DNA from: Pelagibius sp.
Lineage (GTDB): Bacteria; Pseudomonadota; Alphaproteobacteria; Kiloniellales; Kiloniellaceae
Direction: 5' to 3'
Length of the DNA: 64,000 nucleotides
NCBI GenBank assembly: GCA_028280305.1
Contig: JANQMC010000070.1
Coordinates: forward strand, 1-64,000
Below, piece after piece: positions 15,173-23,200 of this stretch (within the stretch, counting starts at the first letter, position 1; the number at the start of each line of letters is the position of its first letter). Position numbers and translations under genes: made by a program. Under the pieces are notes generated by a model. That model did no database searches. It was not told the origin of the DNA and was given only the letters and a program-made list of their open reading frames with translations.

Positions 15173-16951
15173 ATGACCTATACCGCGCCGATCACCGAAA
15201 TGCGCTTTGCGCTGGATGCCATCGCCGACCTGCCGGGCATTGCGCGGCTGCCTGGCTATGAGGAGGCGACAGCGGACATGGTCGATGCCATCCTGGAGGA
15301 GGCAGGCAAACTGGGCGGCGAAGTCCTGGCACCACTGAACCACTCGGGCGACCACGAGGGCTCGGTTTTCGAGAACGGCGTTGTGCGCACACCGAAGGGG
15401 TTCCGCGAAGCCTACGGCCTCTTCGTCGAAGGCGGCTGGAACGCCCTGCCCTTCGACCCCGACTACGGCGGTCAGGGCCTGCCCTGGACCCTGGCTTCGG
15501 CGGTGCAGGAAATCTGGCAGGCGGCAAACCTCAGCTTCGGGCTTTGCCCATTGCTGACGGCCGGCGCGGTCGAGCTGCTGCAGGAACACGGCAGCGACGA
15601 TCAGAAAGAAACCTATCTGCCGAAGATGATCTCCGGCGAGTGGACCGGTACCATGAACCTGACCGAACCGCAGGCCGGCTCCGACGTCGGTGCGGTGAAG
15701 ACGAGGGCCGAGCGCAACGGCGACCACTACCTGATCACCGGCCAGAAGATCTATATCACCTTCGGCGAGCATGACTTTACCGACAACATCATCCACATGG
15801 TGCTGGCGCGGCTGCCCGATGCGCCCGCGGGGACCAAGGGGATCAGTCTGTTCCTGGTGCCCAAGTTCCTGGTGAACGAGGACGGCAGCCGGGGCCCGCG
15901 CAACGACCTGCGCTGCGTTTCCATCGAACACAAGCTGGGCATCAAGGCCTCCCCCACCGCGGTCATGGCTTATGGCGATTCCGGCGGCGCCATCGGCTAT
16001 CTGGTCGGCGAAGAGAACAAGGGCATGGCCTGCATGTTCACGATGATGAACAACGCCCGCCTGGCCGTCGGCATCCAGGGCGTTGCGGTCGCCGAGCGCG
16101 CCTATCAGCAGGCCCGCGCCTACGCCTTCGACCGCACCCAGAGCCGCGCCCTCACGGGAAATGGCGGGGAGGGCGATGCCAAGTCGGTGGCGATCATCCG
16201 CCATCCCGACGTGCGCCGCATGCTGGCGACCATGAAGGCCAAGACCGAAGCGGCACGGGCCATGACCTATTGGACCGCGGCGGCGCTCGACCGATCAAAG
16301 CGGGAGACCGATGAAGAAAGCCGCAAGGCGCAGCAGGCGCTGCTGGACCTGCTGATACCGGTCACCAAGTCCTGGTGCACGGACATCGGCTGCGAGGTCG
16401 GCTCCCTGGGCATTCAGGTTCACGGCGGCATGGGCTTCATCGAAGAAACCGGCGCGGCCCAGCACTACCGCGATGCCCGCATCCTGCCGATCTACGAAGG
16501 CACGAACGGCATCCAGGCCCTCGACCTTTTTACCCGCAAGCTGTTGCGTGATGAGGGCGCGGCTATGACCCAGTTGATGCTGGAAATGCGCGCCGGCCTT
16601 CCGGCCGCAGATGCGGGCGATGCCCTGGCCGCGCTTCGCCAACCTTTGGCCGAAGCCTTGGAAGCCCTCGACAGGGCGACCGCCTGGATGCTGGAGCAGG
16701 GCGGCCAGAACCTTGCCAACGGCGCTGCCTCGGCCACACCCTATCAAAGCCTTTTCGGTTTGGTTCTTGGCGGCTGGCTGCTGGCGAAAGCTGCGCAGCA
16801 GGAAGACGGCGGCGAGGACGGTTTTGTGGCTGCCAAGGCGAAAACCGCGCGGTTCTATGCCGATAACCTGCTGGGCGAGGCTTCCGCCTTGGCCGAGTCC
16901 GTCACCGCCGGCGCCGGATCGACCTTGTCCTTCGCCGAAGAGGATTTCTGA
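15173..16951 (+). CDS. Acyl-CoA dehydrogenase with C-terminal extension (DmdC/FadE-like)
   Basis: This 592-residue FAD enzyme catalyses alpha,beta-dehydrogenation of an acyl-CoA. It is longer than the usual 380-residue forms and has the extra C-terminal domain seen in DmdC and related long FadE proteins. Visible motifs are MNLTEPQAGSDVGAVKT (FAD contact) near residue 160, YITFGEHD near 195 and QVHGGMGFIEE near 418. The catalytic-base region IYEGTNGIQALDL puts Glu near 441. Long-chain acyl-CoA or 3-methylmercaptopropionyl-CoA are both possible substrates. The ATG at 15173 follows CAGGAA. Its last 97 bases overlap the convergent EamA gene. Confidence 0.9.
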   Translation: MTYTAPITEMRFALDAIADLPGIARLPGYEEATADMVDAILEEAGKLGGEVLAPLNHSGDHEGSVFENGVVRTPKGFREAYGLFVEGGWNALPFDPDYGGQGLPWTLASAVQEIWQAANLSFGLCPLLTAGAVELLQEHGSDDQKETYLPKMISGEWTGTMNLTEPQAGSDVGAVKTRAERNGDHYLITGQKIYITFGEHDFTDNIIHMVLARLPDAPAGTKGISLFLVPKFLVNEDGSRGPRNDLRCVSIEHKLGIKASPTAVMAYGDSGGAIGYLVGEENKGMACMFTMMNNARLAVGIQGVAVAERAYQQARAYAFDRTQSRALTGNGGEGDAKSVAIIRHPDVRRMLATMKAKTEAARAMTYWTAAALDRSKRETDEESRKAQQALLDLLIPVTKSWCTDIGCEVGSLGIQVHGGMGFIEETGAAQHYRDARILPIYEGTNGIQALDLFTRKLLRDEGAAMTQLMLEMRAGLPAADAGDALAALRQPLAEALEALDRATAWMLEQGGQNLANGAASATPYQSLFGLVLGGWLLAKAAQQEDGGEDGFVAAKAKTARFYADNLLGEASALAESVTAGAGSTLSFAEEDF

Positions 16952-17829
16952 CCGGAGCCGCCGGACTTCATCAGCACCATGAAGTTGCCCGACAGGACAA
17001 GGGCGAGACCGATGGCGGCTTCGAAGGACCAGACATAACCCTCCACCAGCGTCGAGATAGCCAGGGCCACCACCGGGAAGAGCACGGGGATGTAGGACGC
17101 GCGCTCCGGCCCCATGCGGGCAACGACGGTCAGGAATCCCCAGAAGCCGATGACCGATCCGAAGTAGATAAGGTAGGCGAGCGAGGCCGAATAGGACGGC
17201 GCGGGATCCCACGTCCATTCCAGCGGCGAGAGGGTTACGTAGGCCGCGGTGGCGAGGCCGCCGTAGAGCATGCCAAAGGCGCTGGCCTGCACCACGGGAA
17301 TCCCCGCCTTGGAGTTGCGGCTGCCGACGAGGGTGCCGCTCGAACCCATAAAGGCGCCGAGCAGAGCAAGACCAATGGCGATGAGCGTGAGATCGGACAG
17401 CACGAGGCCGTTCAGCTCCGGCCAGAAGATCAGCCCCAGTCCGCCAACGCCGCAGCAGGCGCCGAGACCGACCCGCGGTTCAATGGGATTGCGGTGAACC
17501 AGCCGGCTGAGAAGCAGGCTGAAGATCACGACGGTGGAAAACGCCACCGCCACCAGGCCGCTGGTCAGCCACTTGCTCGCCCAGTACAGGGGAATGTAGT
17601 TGAGACAGAAGAGGCACAGCCCCTGCAGCGCCAGAAAAAGGTGGTCGCGCAGACAGAACCGCAGCCTCAGTTGACGCAGGCCGCACCAGAGGAAAAGCAC
17701 CAGCGCCGCGCCCAGGAAGCGGTAGGCGACCGAAACCTCCGGCGCTACGGGACCGCTCTGATATTTGATCGCGATCCAGGTACTGCCCCAGATGAGAACG
17801 GTCATGAAGAAGATTGCCACGCTGGCCAT
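16855..17829 (-). CDS. EamA/DMT family permease with polar C-terminal tail
   Basis: This 324-residue, ten-helix transporter begins MASVAIFFMTVLIWGSTWIA and has a second EamA repeat from about residue 150. The last 35 or so residues form a low-complexity Ser/Lys/Ala tail. They are encoded opposite the 3' end of the acyl-CoA dehydrogenase gene, an unusual 97-base convergent overlap. The divergent LysR gene 128 bases away and the palindrome between them suggest that regulator controls this exporter. The start at 17829 was chosen because the upstream in-frame extension is Cys- and Ser-rich without hydrophobic order. Substrate unknown. Confidence 0.86.
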   Translation of the reverse strand: MASVAIFFMTVLIWGSTWIAIKYQSGPVAPEVSVAYRFLGAALVLFLWCGLRQLRLRFCLRDHLFLALQGLCLFCLNYIPLYWASKWLTSGLVAVAFSTVVIFSLLLSRLVHRNPIEPRVGLGACCGVGGLGLIFWPELNGLVLSDLTLIAIGLALLGAFMGSSGTLVGSRNSKAGIPVVQASAFGMLYGGLATAAYVTLSPLEWTWDPAPSYSASLAYLIYFGSVIGFWGFLTVVARMGPERASYIPVLFPVVALAISTLVEGYVWSFEAAIGLALVLSGNFMVLMKSGGSGQKSSSAKDKVDPAPAVTDSAKAEASPSRLSA

Positions 17830-17930
17830 GGTCGGTTGCCCTTTGCTTGAAGATGGACTCTGGGGCGGCGCGGAGCAGCAAAATGATTGACAAGTGACAA
17901 CCTGACAAACCATCTTTTCTTGGTTTAACT

Positions 17931-17945
17931 ATTAGAAAATCTAAT
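17931..17945. promoter_or_regulatory. Candidate LysR-type operator
   Basis: ATTAGAAAATCTAAT has perfect five-base arms ATTAG and CTAAT around AAAAT, with T-N11-A spacing. It lies 13 bases upstream of the LysR start and 101 bases upstream of the divergent EamA gene, the classic place for a LysR site. Evidence is pattern and location only. Confidence 0.55.
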
Positions 17946-17957
17946 TTTTAGACACCC

Positions 17958-18887
17958 ATGAACGATCTTCCGCCGCTCAAGAGCCTGCGCGTCTTCGAGG
18001 CCGCCGCCCGCCACTTGAGCTTCACCAAGGCAGCCGACGAGCTCTGCGTCACCCAGGGTGCGGTCAGCCAACAGGTCCGGGTGCTGGAGGAGGCTTTGTC
18101 CACAAAGCTGTTCCGCCGGCAGGGCCGCGAGCTGCGCCTGACCAGAGCCGGCGAGCGCTACGTGCTTGTGGTACGCGAAGCCCTGCGTCTGATCGGCGAG
18201 GCCACGGCCGAACTGCGCCGCGAAACGCAGCCACGCAAGCTCACGCTCTCCTGCCTGCCGAGCTTTGCGCACAAATGGCTGATGCCGCGTCTCGGCGACT
18301 TTATCGAAACCCATCCGGACATCTCGCTGCGCATCCACACCAGTTTCGATGTCGTCGATCTGGAACGCGACGGCATCGACTGCGCCATCCGCCACGGACC
18401 GGGCGGCTACACAGGTCTCTTCACCGAGATTCTGCTGACCGAGGAACTGACGCCCATGTGCAGCCCGGCCATCGCCGCGAGGCTGACCCGGCCGGAGGAC
18501 CTTGCCGGGGAGACCCTGCTGCGCGACTTCGGCACCGAATGGTCGGACTGGCTGGAACGGGCCGGCATGGCCGGCGACAACCTGAAGGTCGGCGCCGAGT
18601 TCCTGGACAGCTCCATGGCCATGCAGGCCGCCATAGACGGCCGCGGGATCATTCTGGGCCATACCGCACTGGCGCGGGACGACCTGGAGGCCGGCAGTCT
18701 CGTTGCCCCTTTCGAGGCCCGTGTTTCCTATGACTGCGCCCATTGGTTCGTCTGTCTTCCCGGCAGGGAGACAACACCAGAAGTGCGCAGCTTGTACGAC
18801 TGGCTGAAACGGCAGGCGGCGGCCTTCCCCGCCCCGGCCATCGGGCCGCGCCGCCGTGGCGTGCCGCAACTGCTGCCGTTCGACTGA
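17958..18887 (+). CDS. LysR family transcriptional regulator (GcvA-like)
   Basis: This 309-residue regulator has an N-terminal winged helix-turn-helix (SLRVFEAAARHLSFTKAADE then TQGAVSQQVRVLEE) at residues 8-65 and an effector-binding domain from residue 90. The wording of the HTH places it with GcvA/AmpR-type regulators. It is divergent from the EamA permease and probably controls it. An ATTAG-N5-CTAAT palindrome lies between them. There is no strong ribosome site before the ATG, so the message may be nearly leaderless. The HNH gene begins nine bases after its stop. Confidence 0.9.
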   Translation: MNDLPPLKSLRVFEAAARHLSFTKAADELCVTQGAVSQQVRVLEEALSTKLFRRQGRELRLTRAGERYVLVVREALRLIGEATAELRRETQPRKLTLSCLPSFAHKWLMPRLGDFIETHPDISLRIHTSFDVVDLERDGIDCAIRHGPGGYTGLFTEILLTEELTPMCSPAIAARLTRPEDLAGETLLRDFGTEWSDWLERAGMAGDNLKVGAEFLDSSMAMQAAIDGRGIILGHTALARDDLEAGSLVAPFEARVSYDCAHWFVCLPGRETTPEVRSLYDWLKRQAAAFPAPAIGPRRRGVPQLLPFD

Positions 18888-18895
18888 GGGCTGCC

Positions 18896-19198
18896 GTGAA
18901 GAACACAGAGACCCTGGGCCCCTGCCCGATCTGCGGGCGGGCGATGATCGAGGGGCCCAGCGTGGACCGGCACCACTGGGTGCCGCGCAGCGCCGGCGGC
19001 GAGGAAACCGCGGTGCTGCACAAGGTCTGCCACCGTATGATCCACCGCCTCTTCGACGAGAAGTCCCTGGCCGCCCATTATGCCGACCCGGCGACCCTGC
19101 GCGATCATCCGGAAATCCAACGTTTCATCACCTGGGTGCGGCGGCAACCGCCGGAGTACGTCGATTGGCCCCGCAGCCCCCGCCGACGCAGACGCTGA
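18896..19198 (+). CDS. HNH endonuclease-like zinc protein
   Basis: This 100-residue protein has CPICG at residues 11-15, the HNH-type centre DRHHWVPRS near 27, and LHKVCHRMIH near 44. Together these supply a zinc knuckle and the metal-bound catalytic histidine of the HNH fold. It ends in a run of Arg. The GTG start at 18896 follows GAGGG at good spacing. It lies just downstream of the LysR gene and may be coupled to it. Whether it cuts DNA, and what DNA, is unknown; small chromosomal HNH proteins of this type are common and mostly unstudied. Confidence 0.78.
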   Translation: MKNTETLGPCPICGRAMIEGPSVDRHHWVPRSAGGEETAVLHKVCHRMIHRLFDEKSLAAHYADPATLRDHPEIQRFITWVRRQPPEYVDWPRSPRRRRR

Positions 19199-19219
19199 GG
19201 TTCACCGCTTGGGCAGGAC

Positions 19220-19258
19220 AAAAAATTGCCCGGTGCCGGGAGTGTTCGGCACCGGGCA
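19220..19258 (-). terminator. Hairpin with leftward T-run
   Basis: TGCCCGGTGCCG (19227-19238) pairs perfectly with CGGCACCGGGCA (19247-19258). On the minus strand the stem is followed by AATTTTTT, giving an intrinsic terminator that reads leftward. No leftward gene lies to its right, so it may block antisense transcripts, or act as an unconventional rightward end for the HNH gene. Confidence 0.55.
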
Positions 19259-19418
19259 GATGTCTGGAGCAGCATTTCGGATTGACTCCGAACTGCCCTC
19301 CCCGGTCCAACTGGGCTAAGACCGGGTCCGCCGCACAGGAGGCCAAGAGTTATGGTGGGGACCACCTCCCGCGATACGGCAGATAAGCTGAAGCTAGCGC
19401 CACGCCCGCGGCTTTGCC

Positions 19419-19432
19419 TTGACGCAGATCAA
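19419..19432. promoter_or_regulatory. Candidate FNR/FixK (Crp-Fnr family) box
   Basis: TTGACGCAGATCAA matches the TTGAY-N4-RTCAA consensus of FNR, FixK and related alphaproteobacterial regulators in both half-sites. It is 160 bases upstream of the glpK start. This suggests oxygen-responsive control, if the regulator is present and the promoter sits nearby. Confidence 0.5.
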
Positions 19433-19591
19433 TAGATAAGAAATCGCTTATTAGGCTTTCAGAGGCAGCAACAGCCTGCATTGCAAGGGCTTGATCTTCC
19501 GGAAACCTGCCGACACCATGCGCGCGGCGGCCGGCCGGGCCGCCGACAGCAAGACCAAGAACAAGCAATTCAGTTGGGGGGACGCGGCGCC

Positions 19592-21085
19592 ATGGCCGAA
19601 GGCAACAGCATTCTGGCAATCGATCAGGGAACCACCAGTTCCCGGGCGATTCTTTTCTCTCCGGAGGGCCGGCGGCTGGGCCAGGCACAACAGGAACTGC
19701 CTCAGCACTTCCCCCAGTCCGGCTGGGTTGAGCACGATGTCGAGGATATCTGGCGCGATACCCTGGCGGTCTGCCGCGGTGCCGTCGAAGACGCCGGCAC
19801 GACCATAGAGCAGGTTGCCGCCATCGGCATCACCAACCAACGCGAAACCACGGTGATCTGGGACCGCAAGACCGGCGAAGCGATTCACAAGGCCATCGTC
19901 TGGCAGGACCGGCGAACGGCGGAGTTCTGCCAGGACCTGCGTGCAACCGGTGCCGAAGAGCTGGTGCGGGAGCGCACCGGCCTGCTGCTCGATCCCTATT
20001 TTTCCGGCACCAAGATTTCCTGGCTGCTGGACAAGGTGCCGGGCGCGCGCGAAAGGGCCGAGCGGGGTGAACTGGCTTTCGGCACCATCGACTGCTTCCT
20101 GCTCTGGCGCCTCACCGGTGGACGGGTTCACGCCACCGATGCAACCAACGCCGCCCGCACCCTGATCTTCGACATCAAACGCCAGGTCTGGGACAAGGAT
20201 CTGCTGGAGCTGTTGCGCATTCCCGAAAGCCTGCTGCCGGAGGTTCGCGACAGCGACGCCGACTTCGGTACCACCGAGGCCGGGCTGCTGGGCGCCGCCC
20301 TGCCCGTCGGCGGGATCGCCGGCGACCAGCAGGCCGCCACCGTCGGCCAGGCCTGTTTCGAGACCGGGATGATGAAGTCGACCTACGGCACCGGCTGCTT
20401 TGCCCTCTTCAACACCGGCGGCGAACTGGTGCTCTCCAAAAACCGCCTGCTGTCGACCATCGCCTATCGCCTCGGCGGCCAGACCACCTACGCGCTGGAG
20501 GGCAGCATCTTCGTTGCCGGTGCGGCGGTACAGTGGCTGCGCGACGGCCTGGGGGTCATCGGCTCGGCGGAGGAAACCGAGGCCCTGGCCAAGCAGGCCG
20601 ATACCGGCCAGCGCCTCTATCTGGTGCCGGCCTTCACCGGCCTCGGCGCGCCCTATTGGGACGCAGAGGCACGCGGCGCGGTCTTCGGCCTGACACGGGC
20701 CAGCGGCCCGGCGGAACTTGCCCGCGCCACCCTGGAGGCGGTCTGCTACCAGACCCGCGACCTGCTGGAGGCGATGCGCGCTGACGGCGCCAGCGGTCTG
20801 GAGACCCTGCGGGTGGACGGCGGCATGGTCGCCAACGACTGGATGCTGCAGATGCTGGCCGACATTCTGGGGGTTGCGGTGGAACGACCGCAGGTGGCCG
20901 AAACCACGGCCCTGGGGGCCGCTTACCTGGCCGGCCTCAATCGGGGTCTATTCCAGAACCTCGACGCCGTCGCGACACAGTGGCAGAGCGACGGCCGCTT
21001 CGAGCCGCAGATGGCCGAGGCCGACCGCGAGGAGCGTTACGAGGGCTGGCGCGACGCGGTCTCCCGCGTCAGTTCTTCCGCTTAG
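19592..21085 (+). CDS. glpK: Glycerol kinase
   Basis: This 497-residue FGGY kinase phosphorylates glycerol to sn-glycerol-3-phosphate with ATP in the cytosol. The ATP-phosphate loop [13 protein letters not shown] starts near residue 8. [11 protein letters not shown] lies near 79, and the FGGY signature region [16 protein letters not shown] near 260. [20 protein letters not shown] lies near 300 and the adenine loop [12 protein letters not shown] near 410. The length matches the family. The ATG at 19592 follows a GGGGGGAC-type site. There is no glpF, glpD or glpR beside it. An FNR/FixK-like site far upstream hints at oxygen control. Confidence 0.96.
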   Translation: MAEGNSILAIDQGTTSSRAILFSPEGRRLGQAQQELPQHFPQSGWVEHDVEDIWRDTLAVCRGAVEDAGTTIEQVAAIGITNQRETTVIWDRKTGEAIHKAIVWQDRRTAEFCQDLRATGAEELVRERTGLLLDPYFSGTKISWLLDKVPGARERAERGELAFGTIDCFLLWRLTGGRVHATDATNAARTLIFDIKRQVWDKDLLELLRIPESLLPEVRDSDADFGTTEAGLLGAALPVGGIAGDQQAATVGQACFETGMMKSTYGTGCFALFNTGGELVLSKNRLLSTIAYRLGGQTTYALEGSIFVAGAAVQWLRDGLGVIGSAEETEALAKQADTGQRLYLVPAFTGLGAPYWDAEARGAVFGLTRASGPAELARATLEAVCYQTRDLLEAMRADGASGLETLRVDGGMVANDWMLQMLADILGVAVERPQVAETTALGAAYLAGLNRGLFQNLDAVATQWQSDGRFEPQMAEADREERYEGWRDAVSRVSSSA

Positions 21086-21229
21086 CGCGGCGAACTGGAG
21101 CGGACCTGCTTTAGCCGCTCAGGCTGGATTCTGTTAACGCCCTGTGCGTAGACTTGGGCATCTTGGATCACGGTCCGATCCGGCGGCAAAAACACCGATT
21201 GGGACGGACAAAGGTATCAGGAGGCGCGG

Positions 21230-21490
21230 ATGGTCGAACGGACGATGGAAAGCATTGAGATCCCGATTGCCGAGATCTACGTGCCGGCGAAGCGCAAGCG
21301 CACCCTGAAACCCGCCCAGGTCGACGAACTGGCCGAAAGCATTATGGAAGAAGGCCTGAAGCTGCCGATTTCCGTGCGCAAGGGCAACGGACGCTTCGTC
21401 CTGATCGAAGGTTTGCACCGTCTGGAAGCCTGCCGCGCCCTGGGTGAGGAAACCATCAAAAGCATCATCGTCCGCGCCCGCCAGCACTAG
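21230..21490 (+). CDS. Small ParB N-terminal domain protein
   Basis: This 86-residue protein consists of little more than the ParB/sulfiredoxin nuclease-like domain. It contains IPIAEIYVPAKRKRTL, then a helix, then ISVRKGNGRFVLIEGLHRLEACRALG, where the box II GxxR-like GLHR lies near residue 64. The helix-turn-helix and dimer domains of true chromosome ParB are missing. Such stand-alone domains may bind CTP or nucleotides, but function is unknown. GGAGG lies five bases before the ATG at 21230. The stop codon TAG merges with the left edge of the inverted-repeat element that follows. Confidence 0.82.
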   Translation: MVERTMESIEIPIAEIYVPAKRKRTLKPAQVDELAESIMEEGLKLPISVRKGNGRFVLIEGLHRLEACRALGEETIKSIIVRARQH

Positions 21491-21548
21491 ATCGGATCAT
21501 GTTTTGACGGAACCACTTCGTGGTTGCGCCCAAACATGGGAATCCGAT
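21491..21548. repeat. Imperfect hairpin repeat A
   Basis: The left arm starts ATCGGATCATGTTTTGACGG and the right arm ends GGGAATCCGAT. They pair across a loop at ACCACTTCGTGGT. The element touches the stop codon of the ParB-domain gene. The right edge, GAATCCGATCG, is also present beside the second copy of repeat B at 24065. It probably acts as a transcription end as well as a dispersed repeat. Confidence 0.65.
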
Positions 21549-21629
21549 CGCCATCAAATGGTTAGAGCAGATTCACCGGGTTGGATGGATCGCTAAAGCG
21601 ATTCCATCAAACCCGGATCTGCTCTAGAG
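21540..21629. repeat. Dispersed inverted-repeat element B, copy 1
   Basis: These 90 bases are repeated at 24065-24154 with five differences seen by eye. The core folds back on itself: AGAGCAGATTCACCGGG on the left pairs with CCCGGATCTGCTCT on the right, across a loop near GATCGCTAAAGCGATT. The core ends in CTAGAG. No coding capacity and no flanking transposase, so it resembles a small non-autonomous or REP-like element. Confidence 0.8.
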
Positions 21630-21851
21630 CCCCGCGCTCACCCCCAACCCTATCGGACCCGGAGCGGAGACACGCTGCTCTCAGAAGTGTCTTCTTTTGA
21701 GAAAAACTCAACCTTTCTAATCAGTTAACTCTCATTAAGCCATCATCAAGCTGTTGAGCCTAGGCTCCCGCTGCCGCCAGCCGGGCAAGTATCACGGCTG
21801 TGAAGACTGCCCGTCCCGGCGCAGCAGCCCGATAAGGGAGACAGCAGCCCA

Positions 21852-23120
21852 ATGCTTTACTATCTGCACGAGATGTCCCGCCTTTCCATGGCGCCGGCGC
21901 GCGCCATGAGCGACGGGTTGCGGATGATGTTGAATCATCCGATGAACCCGATGACCAACTCGCCGATGGCGCGCTCAATCGAGTCGGCGGCAGACATCTT
22001 CGAGCATCTGACACGCAGCTACGGCAAACCGAACTGGGGGCTCGATACCACCACTATCGACGGCGTCGACGTCGCGGTCGAGGAAGAGGTGGTGATCAAA
22101 CGGACCTACAGCGACCTTCTGCACTTCAAGAAGGCAAGTGAGCGTCCGGAGGCCCCCAAGCTGCTGATCGTCGCGCCGCTCTCGGGCCACTATGCGACCC
22201 TGGTGCGCGGCACGGTGGAGGCCATGCTGCCGGACCACGATGTCTTCGTCACCGACTGGCGCGATTGCCGGATGATCCCCGTCACCGACGACCGCTTCAA
22301 TCTGAACGACTACATCGACTATCTCATCGATTTCCTGCATGTGCTCGGCCCCAACACCCACATCATCGCGGTCTGTCAGCCTTCCGTACCGGCGCTCGCC
22401 GCCGTCTCTGTCATGTCCGGTTGGGGCGACAACTGTCTGCCTGCCACGCTGACCATGATCGGTGGGCCCATCGATACCCGCAAGTCGCCCACGCAGGTCA
22501 ACAAACTGGCCAAGGAAAACTCGATCGAATGGTTCGAGAACAATGTGGTCGTTCAGGTACCGCCGCCCTATCCCGGCGTCTTCCGCAAGGTCTATCCGGG
22601 CTTCATACAGCTCACCAACTTCATCGCCATGAACTACGACCGCCACCTCACCTCCTACGGCGAGCTGTTCGATCATCTGGTGCGCGGCGACGAAGAAGCG
22701 GCGGACAAAAAGCGTGCCTTCTACGAGGAGTACCGCGCGGTGATGGACCTGCCGGCGGAGTTTTATCTGCAGACCGTCAAGACCGTGTTCCAGGACCACG
22801 AACTGCCCAGAGGCAAGATGATCGCCCGCTGGCATCCGGTGCTGCCTGAGCAGATCAAAGAGACTGCCCTGCTCTGCGTCGAAGGTGAGCTCGACGACAT
22901 CTCAGGCATCGGCCAGACGAAGGCAGCACTGGAGATCACGCCCAACCTGTCCGACACCATGAAGGACTACTATCTGGCAAAGGACGTCGGGCACTACGGC
23001 CTTTTCAACGGCGGCAAGTGGCGCAAGAAGATCGCGCCGCGCATCAAGCAGTTCATCCAGGACCACGATCGCCAGACCGGCAAGAATCCCGGACGAAAGT
23101 CTGTCGCCCTCGGCGGTTGA
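21852..23120 (+). CDS. phaZ: Intracellular polyhydroxybutyrate depolymerase
   Basis: This 422-residue alpha/beta-hydrolase mobilises stored PHB. The opening MLYYLHEMSR and the domain order match intracellular PhaZ of the Ralstonia type. The nucleophile motif is VCQPSVPAL, with Cys175 in place of the usual serine, as in the characterised PhaZa1 group. The catalytic histidine is likely in DVGHYGLFNGG near residue 380. There is no signal peptide, as expected for a granule-associated cytosolic enzyme. GGGAGACAGC precedes the ATG. It stands alone; no phaC or phasin gene is adjacent. The upstream region carries repeats and an A/T-rich segment. Confidence 0.93.
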   Translation: MLYYLHEMSRLSMAPARAMSDGLRMMLNHPMNPMTNSPMARSIESAADIFEHLTRSYGKPNWGLDTTTIDGVDVAVEEEVVIKRTYSDLLHFKKASERPEAPKLLIVAPLSGHYATLVRGTVEAMLPDHDVFVTDWRDCRMIPVTDDRFNLNDYIDYLIDFLHVLGPNTHIIAVCQPSVPALAAVSVMSGWGDNCLPATLTMIGGPIDTRKSPTQVNKLAKENSIEWFENNVVVQVPPPYPGVFRKVYPGFIQLTNFIAMNYDRHLTSYGELFDHLVRGDEEAADKKRAFYEEYRAVMDLPAEFYLQTVKTVFQDHELPRGKMIARWHPVLPEQIKETALLCVEGELDDISGIGQTKAALEITPNLSDTMKDYYLAKDVGHYGLFNGGKWRKKIAPRIKQFIQDHDRQTGKNPGRKSVALGG

Positions 23121-23200
23121 CGAGCCGCGCAGCGGCACGCAACCCATGTTACGTGACCGCTGCGATGTCTGGCAAAGTCGTGTCTGAGCGGCTGTGTCGC

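Larger units (their letters stand above)
19199..19591. other. Regulatory intergenic region upstream of glpK
   Basis: These 393 bases contain no supported protein gene. They hold a 12-base perfect hairpin (19227-19258), an FNR/FixK-like palindrome (19419-19432) and an ATAAG-N6-CTTAT inverted repeat near 19435-19451. The glpK promoter should lie in the second half. Confidence 0.55.
21491..21851. other. Repeat-bearing intergenic region upstream of phaZ
   Basis: These 361 bases contain two adjoining inverted-repeat elements (21491-21548 and 21562-21629) and then a more A/T-rich stretch around 21690-21750 that could hold the phaZ promoter. I see no protein gene. Confidence 0.6.

Noticed and set aside
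19199..19591. Small leftward protein genes between the HNH gene and glpK
   Set aside because: Candidate frames are Arg/Pro/Cys-rich, lack ribosome sites and cross the hairpin.
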